From Microvirga sp. (lineage in GTDB: Bacteria; Pseudomonadota; Alphaproteobacteria; Rhizobiales; Beijerinckiaceae), in assembly GCA_022241475.1 (NCBI GenBank), contig JAKOMT010000002.1, positions 227,067-240,916 on the forward strand: DNA of 13,850 nt, read 5' to 3'. Of this stretch, positions 5,512 through 13,201 are shown one piece after another; position 1 is the stretch's first letter, and the number at the start of each line of letters is the position of its first letter. The notes beneath the pieces are model-generated. The model was not told where the DNA came from and made no database searches. It worked only from the letters and a program-made list of their open reading frames with translations. The position numbers and the translations under genes were made by a program.

Positions 5512-6969
5512 ATGATCATCGCGTTGTATTGCGTCGCCGCTGCGATGGTCTTCGGAGGCGTGTACGCCGCCCTGATCGGGTGGGAATACGTCATCATCGA
5601 GCGGGGCTGGACGCAGGTGCTCGTGGGGACCATGGCCGCGACCGGCGGCGTGCTGCTCGCGGGTTTGGCGACCCTCGTTGACGCCGTGCGGCGCGTCGAA
5701 AGGCGGCTGGCCGCCGCGCCGGCGCCGGCGCGCATGACGCCACAGCTTCCCGAGCAACCCGCTCCATTCGCGACGCCCGCGCCCCCGGTCATGCCCGAAC
5801 GTCCGGCTCGCGCCAATGCGCCGGAGGCCGCGCTGGCCGGCGCGGGGGGGGCTATCCTCGCGACCGGCCTCCTCGCCGGCAAGGATCGACCGGACGAGAC
5901 CGGACCACGCTCCGAGCCGGCCGTGGAACCGGTCGACGAAGCGACGGCCCCCGCGCCCGTCGTCGACGCTCCAAGCCCGGACGCCCCGGTCGTCGCGACT
6001 GCGGTCGTCGAGACGGCTTTCGCGGACGCTACGGTCGTCGAGGCCGGGACGGAGACCTCCGATCTCGATTCGACATTCGACGAAACTCTGGAGATCTTCG
6101 TGGCGAAGGATCGGCCGGAGCTTTCCAGCTTGCCTGAGCATTCAGGCGTTCCTGAACCCGACGACACGCCGCCGGCGGAGGATGGCGCGAGCGTCCGCGA
6201 CGGCGAGGCGCGGGAGGGCGCGCCGGACGACGACGCCCCGATTGAGCCGGAGCGCGACGCCGTCGACGACGACGCGTCGCCGGCGAAGGCCGACGCGCCC
6301 CTGCCGTTTTTTCGCTTTCCGCCGCGACTCGACGATGACGTCGCCTGGGCGTCGGAAGGCCCTCTGTCGACGGTCCAGCACGCTCCTTCGGACAGCGAGT
6401 CCGAAGCGAGAGCCGACGAAGGCGGGCGCGATGACGGCCGCGACGTCGACCGAGGGGACATGGCGCGCCAAACCGCGCTCGACGAGCCCGAACTGCGCGA
6501 ATCGATCGACGAGCCTGCCCGGCCGGACGTCGACGCCGTCGAGGTGGGGCCAGTTTCAGAACAGCCAGGCGCCGAACCGGAAGCGGCCGATTTCGTGATC
6601 GAAAGGTCCGACATGGCGTCGCTGGAACTGGCGTCGCCGGAACTGGAAGCGCGGGGACTCGAAGCGCATGAGCTCGACGTATCGGAGCGGGACGTTTCCG
6701 GATCGGCGGAGCCGGAGCCGGCAATCCCGGAGACTGATCCAGAGGCGCTCGAGCCCGATGAGCCAGACCTCGATGAGCGAGACTTCGACGAGACCGGCGC
6801 CGACGAGACGCCCGCGGTGATCGGCACTTACGAATCCGGCGGCAACATCTACACGATGTATGCGGACGGCTCGATCAAGGCGCAGACGGACGAGGGGGAA
6901 TTCCGCTTCGCCTCGCTCGACGAATTGAAGACCTTCATCGCCGAAGGCGGCGAGGACAGGCGCGCCTGA
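5512..6969 (+). CDS. Unrecognised membrane protein with long acidic low-complexity tail
   Basis: 485 residues. Two strong transmembrane segments (about 2-23 and 35-57) are followed by a basic stretch, VRRVERRLAAAP, then Pro/Ala-rich sequence and a third weakly hydrophobic segment (106-123). Residues 124 to about 430 are low-complexity, rich in Asp, Glu, Pro, Ala and Ser, strongly acidic and surely disordered. The last 51 residues change character, with GTYESGGNIYTMYADGSIKA and FRFASLDELKTFI, looking like a small beta-rich folded module; I believe similar C-termini occur in other Hyphomicrobiales hypothetical proteins but cannot check. ATG 5512 is preferred over the in-frame TTG 5452 because GAGGAAA is just upstream and 5452 falls in a candidate promoter. 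Function unknown; an envelope tether or spacer is one possibility. Confidence 0.8.
   Translation: MIIALYCVAAAMVFGGVYAALIGWEYVIIERGWTQVLVGTMAATGGVLLAGLATLVDAVRRVERRLAAAPAPARMTPQLPEQPAPFATPAPPVMPERPARANAPEAALAGAGGAILATGLLAGKDRPDETGPRSEPAVEPVDEATAPAPVVDAPSPDAPVVATAVVETAFADATVVEAGTETSDLDSTFDETLEIFVAKDRPELSSLPEHSGVPEPDDTPPAEDGASVRDGEAREGAPDDDAPIEPERDAVDDDASPAKADAPLPFFRFPPRLDDDVAWASEGPLSTVQHAPSDSESEARADEGGRDDGRDVDRGDMARQTALDEPELRESIDEPARPDVDAVEVGPVSEQPGAEPEAADFVIERSDMASLELASPELEARGLEAHELDVSERDVSGSAEPEPAIPETDPEALEPDEPDLDERDFDETGADETPAVIGTYESGGNIYTMYADGSIKAQTDEGEFRFASLDELKTFIAEGGEDRRA
6616..6705 (+). repeat. In-frame 15-bp tandem repeats in the acidic tail
   Basis: Six consecutive 15-bp units occur as three adjacent pairs. 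Units 6616-6630 and 6631-6645 share 14 of 15 bases (GCGTCGCYGGAACTG); 6646-6660 and 6661-6675 share 11 of 15; 6676-6690 and 6691-6705 share about 9 of 15. They encode ASLEL-ASPEL-EARGL-EAHEL-DVSER-DVSGS, a five-residue periodicity. The declining identity suggests successive small duplications of different ages. Confidence 0.7.
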
Positions 6970-6997
6970 TCGGGAGGTAGGCGTCGGGAGGGGCGCC

Positions 6998-7015
6998 CGG
7001 CCGGTGACCGGACCG
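6998..7015. terminator. Weak hairpin between two convergent genes
   Basis: CGG, then CCGG-TGA-CCGG-type pairing around 6998-7015 gives a short stem with one internal mismatch and a 3-nt loop, between the stop of the acidic protein gene and the end of yacG. No T-run on either side. It is a possible shared terminator and nothing better is present in this 48-bp gap. Confidence 0.25.
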
Positions 7016-7017
7016 CG

Positions 7018-7248
7018 CTAGCGCTCGTCGTCGTCGTCATCGAACGCCGAGCGGTCCTCCTCCACCACGGGAACCGCGTAGCTTCCCGTGAACCAGCGCT
7101 GGAGGTCGACGTCGGCGCATCGCTTCGAGCAGAACGGCCTGTAGCTCGCGACCGACATCTTCGAACAGATCGGGCACGGCCTCGGGACGAAGGCGCCGGC
7201 CTCACGGGTCGCGTTCTTGGACTTATCCGGAATCTTCTTGGCGCTCAT
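7018..7248 (-). CDS. yacG: YacG, zinc-binding DNA gyrase inhibitor
   Basis: 76 residues. The zinc site is C25-P-I-C28 with C40-S-K-R-C44, in the family context RPCPICSK...YRPFCSKRCADVDLQRWFTGSY. E. coli YacG binds the GyrB subunit and inhibits its DNA binding. The N-terminus is basic and Lys-rich; the C-terminus is very acidic (DRSAFDDDDDER), as usual for the family. ATG 7246-7248 is used because the open frame continuing upstream is only the shadow of maf. It starts 16 nt after the maf stop, with no strong Shine-Dalgarno, so it is probably translated from the maf message. Confidence 0.93.
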   Translation of the reverse strand: MSAKKIPDKSKNATREAGAFVPRPCPICSKMSVASYRPFCSKRCADVDLQRWFTGSYAVPVVEEDRSAFDDDDDER

Positions 7249-7264
7249 CGCTTTCACCCGCCCT

Positions 7265-7909
7265 TCACGCGGCGTTGAGCCAGGCGAGCCGCACGGGATA
7301 GCCCTCGCCCTCGAGAAGCGTCGCGGTCTCGTGCAGCGGCAGCCCGACGACGTTGGGATAGGAGCCCACGAGCTTGACGACGAAGCTCCCCGCGAGCCCC
7401 TGGATGGCGTAGCCGCCCGCCTTGCCGCGCCATTCGCCGGAGGCGAGGTAGCTTTCGATCTCGTCCTGCGACAGGCGCTTGAAGCGCACGCGGGTCTCCA
7501 CCAATCGCTCGCGCAAGGCGCCCTTCGGCGTGAGCAGCGCCACCGCCGTGTACACCCGGTGCGGACGCCCCGAGAGCATGCGCAGGCACGCCGCCGCCTC
7601 GTCCAGCAGGTCGGTCTTGGGCAGGATGCGCCGCCCGAGAGCGACGACGGTGTCCGCCGCAATGACGAAGGCGGGGCCGATCGCCGCGTCCTTCTCAGCC
7701 ACCTTCCCCGCCGCCTGCGCCTTGAGGCGGGCGAGCCGGCGAGCGAGGTCGCGCGGGCTCTCCGACTTCTCGGGCGTCTCGTCGACGTCGGCGGGAAGCA
7801 GCGCGTCCGGTTCGAGACCGATCTGCTGCATCAGCGCGAGCCTGCGCGGCGAGGCCGAAGCCAGCACGAGTTTCGGCTTCGAGCGTTTCTCTTCCGACTT
7901 GAACAGCAA
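7265..7909 (-). CDS. maf: Maf family nucleoside triphosphate pyrophosphatase
   Basis: 214 residues. Maf proteins hydrolyse non-canonical or pyrimidine nucleoside triphosphates to monophosphates, and have been linked to division arrest. Signatures: [10 protein letters not shown] (14-23), the catalytic IAADTVV, the ETRVRFK stretch and [16 protein letters not shown]...[11 protein letters not shown] near the C-terminus. The last block resembles the YhdE branch that acts on dTTP and UTP. The start is TTG (7907-7909): GGGAG lies 6 nt upstream and no ATG or GTG gives a full-length protein, the first conserved motif being only 13 residues in. It lies 61 nt downstream of pssA. Confidence 0.93.
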   Translation of the reverse strand: MLFKSEEKRSKPKLVLASASPRRLALMQQIGLEPDALLPADVDETPEKSESPRDLARRLARLKAQAAGKVAEKDAAIGPAFVIAADTVVALGRRILPKTDLLDEAAACLRMLSGRPHRVYTAVALLTPKGALRERLVETRVRFKRLSQDEIESYLASGEWRGKAGGYAIQGLAGSFVVKLVGSYPNVVGLPLHETATLLEGEGYPVRLAWLNAA

Positions 7910-7915
7910 GGCCTA

Positions 7916-7920
7916 CTCCC
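7916..7920 (-). promoter_or_regulatory. Ribosome binding site supporting the TTG start of maf
   Basis: GGGAG on the minus strand, 6 nt before TTG 7907-7909. It is the main reason for accepting the rare start codon. Confidence 0.6.
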
Positions 7921-7923
7921 GAC

Positions 7924-7951
7924 GCCCCCGAACGGTAACCGAAGCGGGGGC
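7924..7951 (-). other. Inverted repeat in the pssA-maf gap
   Basis: GCCCCCG (7924-7930) and CGGGGGC (7945-7951) are perfectly complementary, and an inner CGGT-A-ACCG (7933-7941) adds a second small stem. It lies between the pssA stop and the maf ribosome site and has no U-tract. It may be a weak terminator, a processing or stabilising element, or an attenuator for maf; nothing distinguishes these. Confidence 0.35.
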
Positions 7952-7970
7952 CGATGTGAATGTTCGTGGG

Positions 7971-8795
7971 TCAGCCCTCGGCGGCGGCGCTCGGCGCGTC
8001 CGCGCCCTTGTCGCCCTGCAGCCGCGCATACCGCGCCGCGCTGATCGGGATCATCGCGAGATAGACGAGCGTGCACAAGGCCAGCATTTCGAAGGTGAAG
8101 GTCAGGAGCAGCGCCGCGAAGGCGACGACCACGACGAAGAGCGGCAACACGGCCGAGCGCGGCACGCGGGTGCCCAGAAGCTTCCCGGAATAGGTCGGGA
8201 TGGTCGAGACCATCAGGAACGCGACGCCCAGCATGTAGATCGCGACGGCGACGGTCGCCACGCCCTCGAACGGCACGCCGAGGAAGTGCAAATAGACCGG
8301 AAGAAAGCCGACCACGGCGCCCGCCGGCGCGGGCATGCCGACGAAGAAGTTCTTCTTCCATTCGGGACGATGCGGGTCCTCGAGGGCGACGTTGAAGCGC
8401 GCGAGCCTGAGGCAGGAGGCGATGGCGTAGACGAGCGCCACCACCCAGCCGAGTCCGCCGAGCTTGTCCAGCACGAAACTGTAGATGACGAGCGCGGGAG
8501 CCACGCCGAAATTCACGAAATCGGCGAGCGAATCGAGTTCAGCGCCGAAGCGCGAGGTCCCCTTGAGCAGGCGCGCGATCCGCCCGTCGATCCCGTCGAG
8601 CACCGCCGCGACGATGATGGCGTAAACCGCGAGCTCGAGCCGCCCCTCGAACGCCAGCCGGATGGCCGTCAGCCCGAGGCACAGCGCCAGCAACGTGATG
8701 AGATTGGGCGCGAGCATGCGGAACGGAACCGGGCGAAACCTGCGCGGGCGCGGCTCGTCGGGATCGGGCGCGAAAGGCCGGAAGAGATCGGTCAT
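7971..8795 (-). CDS. pssA: CDP-diacylglycerol-serine O-phosphatidyltransferase
   Basis: 274 residues, an integral inner-membrane enzyme that makes phosphatidylserine from CDP-diacylglycerol and serine, the first committed step to phosphatidylethanolamine. The CDP-alcohol phosphotransferase motif D-G-x2-A-R-x8-G-x3-D-x3-D is complete (D70, G71, A74, R75, G84, D88, D92). Several hydrophobic segments follow, with a Pro/Arg-rich cytoplasmic N-terminus and a hydrophilic tail. It is the type II, membrane-embedded class, unlike the phospholipase-D-like E. coli enzyme. It follows psd by 63 nt; AGGA is close to the ATG. Confidence 0.96.
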   Translation of the reverse strand: MTDLFRPFAPDPDEPRPRRFRPVPFRMLAPNLITLLALCLGLTAIRLAFEGRLELAVYAIIVAAVLDGIDGRIARLLKGTSRFGAELDSLADFVNFGVAPALVIYSFVLDKLGGLGWVVALVYAIASCLRLARFNVALEDPHRPEWKKNFFVGMPAPAGAVVGFLPVYLHFLGVPFEGVATVAVAIYMLGVAFLMVSTIPTYSGKLLGTRVPRSAVLPLFVVVVAFAALLLTFTFEMLALCTLVYLAMIPISAARYARLQGDKGADAPSAAAEG

Positions 8796-8858
8796 GGGTC
8801 CTGACTGTATGAAGCGCGGCGACGCGGAGCAAGCGAGACCGGCTCGGGACGCAAGAAA

Positions 8859-9557
8859 TCAGGAGGTGCGGAAGACGCGTTGCGGCTCGACGGCGCGAAG
8901 ATCGGCGAGCACCGTCTCGCCCGCGACCGCCGTCTGGCCCAGAGCCACGAGCGGCTTTGCGTCGAGCGGCAGATAGACGTCGAGGCGCGAGCCGAAGCGG
9001 ATGAGGCCGAAGCGGTCGCCGACGCCGATCGTATCGCCGGCGCGCACGAAGGTGACGATCCGGCGCGCCACCAGTCCGGCGATCTGGACGACGGCGATGC
9101 GCGCGCCCGGCGCGTCGATCACGAGGCCGTTGCGCTCGTTGTCGTCGCTCGCCTTGTCGAGTTCGGCGTTGAGGAACAGGCCCGGCGTGTAGGCCTGCTT
9201 GACGATCCGGCCCGTGACCGGCGACCGGTTCACGTGGCAATTGAAGACGTTCATGAAGACGGAAACGCGCAGCATCGGCTCGGAACCCATGTCGAGTTCG
9301 GGCGGCGGCGCGGCGGTGACGATCAGATTGACGACCCCGTCCGCCGGCGAGACGATCAGCCCGTCGCGGACCGGCGTGACGCGCTCCGGATCGCGGAAGA
9401 AGTAGCAGACCCACACCGTGAGGATGCCGCCGATCCAGCCGAGCGGCGACCAGATGGCGCCGAGGATCACGGCGGCGACGGCGGCGATCGCGATGAAGGG
9501 ATAACCCTCCTTGTGGATCGGCACGAAGACCTTTCGGACTGAATCTGCCAGGGACAT
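8859..9557 (-). CDS. psd: Phosphatidylserine decarboxylase, pyruvoyl-dependent
   Basis: 232 residues, the short bacterial form (PSD-A). It decarboxylates phosphatidylserine to phosphatidylethanolamine at the inner membrane. A hydrophobic segment (about 21-50) anchors the N-terminus. Conserved blocks are [34 protein letters not shown] and [13 protein letters not shown]. Autocleavage is expected between G189 and S190, turning Ser190 into the pyruvoyl group of a 43-residue alpha chain. AGGA lies about 7 nt before the ATG. Together with the adjacent pssA it makes the full two-step route to phosphatidylethanolamine. A GC-only stem (9577-9593) lies in the 90-nt gap after folC. Confidence 0.96.
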   Translation of the reverse strand: MSLADSVRKVFVPIHKEGYPFIAIAAVAAVILGAIWSPLGWIGGILTVWVCYFFRDPERVTPVRDGLIVSPADGVVNLIVTAAPPPELDMGSEPMLRVSVFMNVFNCHVNRSPVTGRIVKQAYTPGLFLNAELDKASDDNERNGLVIDAPGARIAVVQIAGLVARRIVTFVRAGDTIGVGDRFGLIRFGSRLDVYLPLDAKPLVALGQTAVAGETVLADLRAVEPQRVFRTS

Positions 9558-9647
9558 GGTTGCTTCCTGCGTTGGGGCCGCCGCCGGGGCGGCATGTCAG
9601 TCAATACCCGATCGCGCGCCGCGCTCAAGGCGCGTCACGAACGCGGG

Positions 9648-10976
9648 TTAGGTGGGAGGCGTGCCGTTGGCGCCGAGCGCCGCGCCGGCGAGATAGAGCG
9701 AGCCGCAGATCAGGATGCGCGGCGGGCGCGCCCAGTCCCGATCGCGCAGGCCCGCGATCGCCGTCTCGAACCCTGCCGCCGTCGAGGCGATCAGGCCCGC
9801 GCGCGTCGCGATCTGGGCGACCTCGAAGGGCGGCCGGCCGGCGACCTGCCCCGGAACGGGCACCGCGACGAGTTCGCGCGCCAGCCCCGCGAAATTGCGC
9901 AGGAACCCCTCCCCGTCCTTGGTGCCGAGCATGCCGGCGACGAGCACGAGGGGCGCGTCCGAGCGCTCCGCCAGATCGGCCATCGCGGCGGCGAGGACGC
10001 GTCCGCCGTCGGGATTGTGCCCCCCGTCGATCCAGATCTCGGAGCCTTCGGGCGCGATCCCCGGCAGGACGCCGCGCGTGAGTCGCTGCAGTCGCCCCGG
10101 CCATTCGGCCCCGGCGATGCCCGCCTCGTAGGCCGCGCCGGGCAGGCGGCGGAAGCCCGCCGCTCGCAAGGCCGCGATCGCCGCGCCCGCGTTGATCGCC
10201 TGATGCGCCCCCGTGAGGCGGGGCGTCGGCAGGTCCATCAGCGCGTCCTCGTCCTGGTAGACGAGCCGGCCGTTTTCGATATGGGCCGAGAAATCCTGAC
10301 CACCGACGAGTATCGGCGAAGCGCCGACCGCCTCGGCGCGCGCGCGCAGCACGTCGTCGGCGGCGACATAATCCTGATGCGCGATGATCGCGGGACATCC
10401 GCGCTTGAAGATCCCCGCCTTCTCGAAGGCGACCTTCTGCAGCGTGTCGCCGAGATATTCCGCGTGGTCGAGCCCGATCGACGTGACCACGGCGGCGGCC
10501 GGTTCGGCCACGACGTTCGTCGCGTCGAAGCGTCCGCCGAGACCGACCTCGAGCAGCAGGACGTCCGCGGGCTCCTGCGCGAAGAGCAGGATCGCCGCGG
10601 CGGTGGTGATCTCGAACACCGTGATCGGCTTGCCGGCGTTCGTCGCCTCGCAGGCCCGCAGGGCCGAGACGAGCTTTTCTTCGTCGACGAACCGCCCGCC
10701 TCCGGGGCGCCCGATGCGGATGCGCTCGTGGAAACGCACGAGATGCGGCGATGTATAGACGTGGACCGCGAGCCCGCCCGCTTCGAGGATGGCGCGCATG
10801 AAGGCGATCGTCGAGCCCTTGCCGTTCGTTCCCGCGACGTGGATCACGGGGGGCAGGCGCTCCTCGGGATGCCCGAGATCGGCGAGCAGACGCTCGACGC
10901 GACCCAGCGAAAGATCGATCGTCTTGGGATGCAGCGCGAGAAAGCGCGCGATCAGCGCGTCGGTGGAGTCCATCAT
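9648..10976 (-). CDS. folC: Bifunctional folylpolyglutamate synthase / dihydrofolate synthase
   Basis: 442 residues, usual length. It adds glutamate to dihydropteroate and to folates, using ATP, in the cytoplasm. Visible signatures: VIHVAGTNGKGST (44-56, P-loop), YTSPHLVRFHERI, TVFEITTAAAILLF, LLLEVGLGGRFDATNVV, SIGLDHAEYLGDT, WPGRLQ and the C-terminal domain's WIDGGHNPDGG. Two adjacent ATGs (10974-10976 and 10971-10973) are possible starts; the only GGA upstream is better spaced for the second, a difference of one residue. It follows accD by 35 nt, the usual accD-folC arrangement in alphaproteobacteria. Confidence 0.96.
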   Translation of the reverse strand: MMDSTDALIARFLALHPKTIDLSLGRVERLLADLGHPEERLPPVIHVAGTNGKGSTIAFMRAILEAGGLAVHVYTSPHLVRFHERIRIGRPGGGRFVDEEKLVSALRACEATNAGKPITVFEITTAAAILLFAQEPADVLLLEVGLGGRFDATNVVAEPAAAVVTSIGLDHAEYLGDTLQKVAFEKAGIFKRGCPAIIAHQDYVAADDVLRARAEAVGASPILVGGQDFSAHIENGRLVYQDEDALMDLPTPRLTGAHQAINAGAAIAALRAAGFRRLPGAAYEAGIAGAEWPGRLQRLTRGVLPGIAPEGSEIWIDGGHNPDGGRVLAAAMADLAERSDAPLVLVAGMLGTKDGEGFLRNFAGLARELVAVPVPGQVAGRPPFEVAQIATRAGLIASTAAGFETAIAGLRDRDWARPPRILICGSLYLAGAALGANGTPPT

Positions 10977-11011
10977 GGGTCCGCGAAATGGGAACGGCGC
11001 GTGGCGCGCGA

Positions 11012-11902
11012 TCAGGCCTCGGCAGGAGCCTCGATAAAGGCCTGCGCGGGCGCGTCCGCGGGTTCCTTCATGAAAATCTTCGCCAGATTGACGATCGTCG
11101 CCTTCAATTCCTGCCGGTTCACGACGATGTCGACCATGCCGTGATCCTTCAGATACTCCGCGCGCTGGAAGCCCTCGGGCAGCTTCTCGCGGATCGTCTG
11201 CTCGATCACGCGAGGACCCGCGAAACCGATGAGGGCGCCGGGCTCGGAGATGTGGACGTCGCCGAGCATCGCGTAGGACGCGGTCACGCCGCCCGTCGTC
11301 GGATTGGTGAGCACGACGATATAGGGCAGGCCGGCGTCCTTGAGGCGCTGGAGAGCGACTGTCGTGCGCGGCATCTGCATGAGGGACAGGATGCCCTCCT
11401 GCATGCGCGCGCCGCCCGAGGCCACGAACAGCACTAACGGCGTGCGGCGCTCGGTCGCCGTCAACGCGGCGGTGACGATCGCCTCGCCCGCCGCCATGCC
11501 GAGCGAGCCGCCCATGAAGGAGAAGTCCTGCACCGCGACGGTCATCTGCGTCCCGCCGACGGCGCCGACCGCGACCTTCACCGCGTCCTGCATGCCCGTC
11601 TTGGCGCGCGCGTCCTTCAGGCGGTCGACATAGCGCTTCTCATCGCGGAACTTGAGCGGATCGGCGGCGACGGACGGCAGCGCGATCTCTTCGAAGGCAC
11701 CGTCGAAGGTGATCTTCAGCCGGTCGGCCGCGTTGAGGCGCAGGTGATGGTTCGAGCCCGGGATGACCCAGAGATTGGCCTCGACCTCCTTGTGGAAGAC
11801 CATCTGGCCGGTGTCGGGGCACTTGATCCAGAGATTTTCCGGAGTGTCCCGCTTGAACAGGGTCTTGATGCGCGGGCGGACGACGTCTGAGATCCAGTTC
11901 AT
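11012..11902 (-). CDS. accD: Acetyl-CoA carboxylase carboxyltransferase subunit beta
   Basis: 296 residues. With AccA it transfers the carboxyl group from biotin to acetyl-CoA, giving malonyl-CoA for fatty-acid synthesis. The start [16 protein letters not shown] is typical, so ATG 11900-11902 is preferred over the GTG 21 nt upstream, which has no ribosome site. Core motifs are [65 protein letters not shown]. The zinc-ribbon region keeps only C28; by alignment with E. coli the other cysteines are T31, I47 and S50. Downstream is folC. Upstream is a 188-bp gap to the divergent protease gene, in which I find no convincing promoter. Confidence 0.97.
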   Translation of the reverse strand: MNWISDVVRPRIKTLFKRDTPENLWIKCPDTGQMVFHKEVEANLWVIPGSNHHLRLNAADRLKITFDGAFEEIALPSVAADPLKFRDEKRYVDRLKDARAKTGMQDAVKVAVGAVGGTQMTVAVQDFSFMGGSLGMAAGEAIVTAALTATERRTPLVLFVASGGARMQEGILSLMQMPRTTVALQRLKDAGLPYIVVLTNPTTGGVTASYAMLGDVHISEPGALIGFAGPRVIEQTIREKLPEGFQRAEYLKDHGMVDIVVNRQELKATIVNLAKIFMKEPADAPAQAFIEAPAEA

Positions 11903-12090
11903 GCCAAAGTCTTTCCCGATCACGTGGGGTCAGGGGCGCTTCAATAGAGCAATGCGCGCGATCTGCCAAATTCAATCGGGGGAAAAGGCGCTCTCGCGGA
12001 ATTCGCCCTGCATGCGCGTCACTGCGGATTACGCGCGACGAGCCCGGCGGCGTACCCTCGGGCGCAGATTATCGAAGTCCGGAGCGCGTG

Positions 12091-13191
12091 ATGAGTTGGT
12101 CGTTTCCCGTGGGCGTGATCGCCGGAACGGTGGTCAAGATCCACATGACGTTCTTCCTGTTCCTCGTCTGGATCGGAGGCATGCAATGGAGCGTCGCCGG
12201 CGCGGGCGCCGCGATCCAGTCGATCACGCTGATCGTGTTGATCTTCGCCTGCGTCCTCGCGCACGAATTCGGGCACATCTTCGCCGCCCGGCGCTACGGC
12301 GTGCGCACCCCGGAGGTGATCCTTTCCCCGATCGGCGGCATCGCCAACATGGAGCGCATCCCCGACGATCCGCGACAGGAGCTGGTCGTTGCGCTGGCGG
12401 GCCCGGCGGTGAACGTCGTCATCGCGGCGGCGCTGTTCCTCGTTCTCGGCGCGAACTTCAGCGCCGTCGATCTGACGCGGATCGAGAACCCGGCGATGGG
12501 GCTGCTGGCGCAGGTCGCGGGCGTGAACGTGATCCTCGTCCTGTTCAACATGCTGCCGGCCTTCCCGATGGACGGCGGGCGCGTGCTGCGGGCGCTTCTG
12601 GCCATGCGGATGGACTACACGAAGGCGACGCGGATCGCCGCCCGGATCGGACAGGCCGCCGCCATCGCCTTCGCCGTAATTGGCCTGTTCTGGAACCCGA
12701 TCCTGATCCTGATCGCGGTTTTCGTCTACTTCGCGGCCTCGGCCGAACTCGAACAGAGCGCCGCGAAAGATCTCGCCCACGGCATCGTGGTCGCCGACGC
12801 GATGGTCGTGGTGGTCGAGACGCTGCCCGCCCATGCGAGCCTCGCCGACGCGGTCGACGCGCTGGTGCGCACCTCGCAGAAGGATTTCCCCGTCGTCGAC
12901 GCGCAGGGGCATCCCCTCGGGCTCCTCACCCGGGAGGGATTGATCGCCGCGCTCGGGATCCGCGACGGCTCCGCGCCGGACGTCGCGGGGGCGATGCTGC
13001 CCGAAATTCCCCGCATCATGGCCGCCGCGCCGCTCTCGGATGGCATGGATCTCCTGATGCGCTCGGGGGCGCCGGCGCTCTTCGCCCTCGACGCCCGCGA
13101 GCGCCTCGTCGGTCTCCTGACCCGTGAGAATATCGGAGAGATGGTCATGGTGCGCGAAATGCGCCCCGACTGGCGTTTCCGGCGGACCTGA
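12091..13191 (+). CDS. Site-2 protease (M50 family) with C-terminal CBS pair
   Basis: 366 residues. An intramembrane zinc metalloprotease: HEFGH (58-62) provides the HExxH site and NMLPAFPMDGGRVLRALL (153-170) gives the second motif with D161 as the third ligand. Several transmembrane segments occupy residues 8-30, 41-60, 98-120, 140-160 and 185-215. Two CBS domains (about 236-291 and 296-354) form a cytoplasmic regulatory module that in other proteins senses adenosyl nucleotides. Substrates are unknown; relatives cleave membrane-bound anti-sigma or sporulation factors. ATG 12091 is preferred to GTG 12088 because GGAG (12081-12084) is 6 nt from the ATG and 3 from the GTG. It converges on the GNAT gene with 10 bp between stops. 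Confidence 0.93.
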   Translation: MSWSFPVGVIAGTVVKIHMTFFLFLVWIGGMQWSVAGAGAAIQSITLIVLIFACVLAHEFGHIFAARRYGVRTPEVILSPIGGIANMERIPDDPRQELVVALAGPAVNVVIAAALFLVLGANFSAVDLTRIENPAMGLLAQVAGVNVILVLFNMLPAFPMDGGRVLRALLAMRMDYTKATRIAARIGQAAAIAFAVIGLFWNPILILIAVFVYFAASAELEQSAAKDLAHGIVVADAMVVVVETLPAHASLADAVDALVRTSQKDFPVVDAQGHPLGLLTREGLIAALGIRDGSAPDVAGAMLPEIPRIMAAAPLSDGMDLLMRSGAPALFALDARERLVGLLTRENIGEMVMVREMRPDWRFRRT

Positions 13192-13201
13192 GCATGGACG
13201 C

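Noticed and set aside
5490..6827. 445-codon open frame on the minus strand, Ser-rich, opposite the acidic membrane protein gene
   Set aside because: It mirrors the GAC/GAG/GCG-rich codons of the plus-strand gene, yields a Ser/Gly/Ala-rich string without domains, and has no ribosome site. The plus frame has transmembrane segments and a folded end.
7479..8804. 441-codon plus-strand frame opposite maf and pssA
   Set aside because: It crosses two well-supported genes and an intergenic gap, has no recognisable domain, and is His/Glu/Arg-rich as expected for antisense GC-rich DNA.
9577..9593. GC-rich 6-bp stem in the folC-psd gap as a terminator
   Set aside because: The stem is short, made only of GCC repeats, has no U-tract and sits directly ahead of the psd ribosome site. 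It is too easily explained by base composition.
9594..11144. 516-codon open frame on the plus strand opposite folC
   Set aside because: folC is complete and unmistakable on the other strand. The plus frame is Arg/Asp/Gly-rich without motifs, an artefact of high GC.
11941..11970. TTTGGC / TATTGA pair as an accD promoter
   Set aside because: Only two of six and three of six consensus matches, so it is no better than chance in this gap.
11763..13127. 454-codon plus-strand frame overlapping the start of accD and the protease gene
   Set aside because: It is a frame-shifted shadow of the M50 protease over most of its length and is Arg-rich without motifs.
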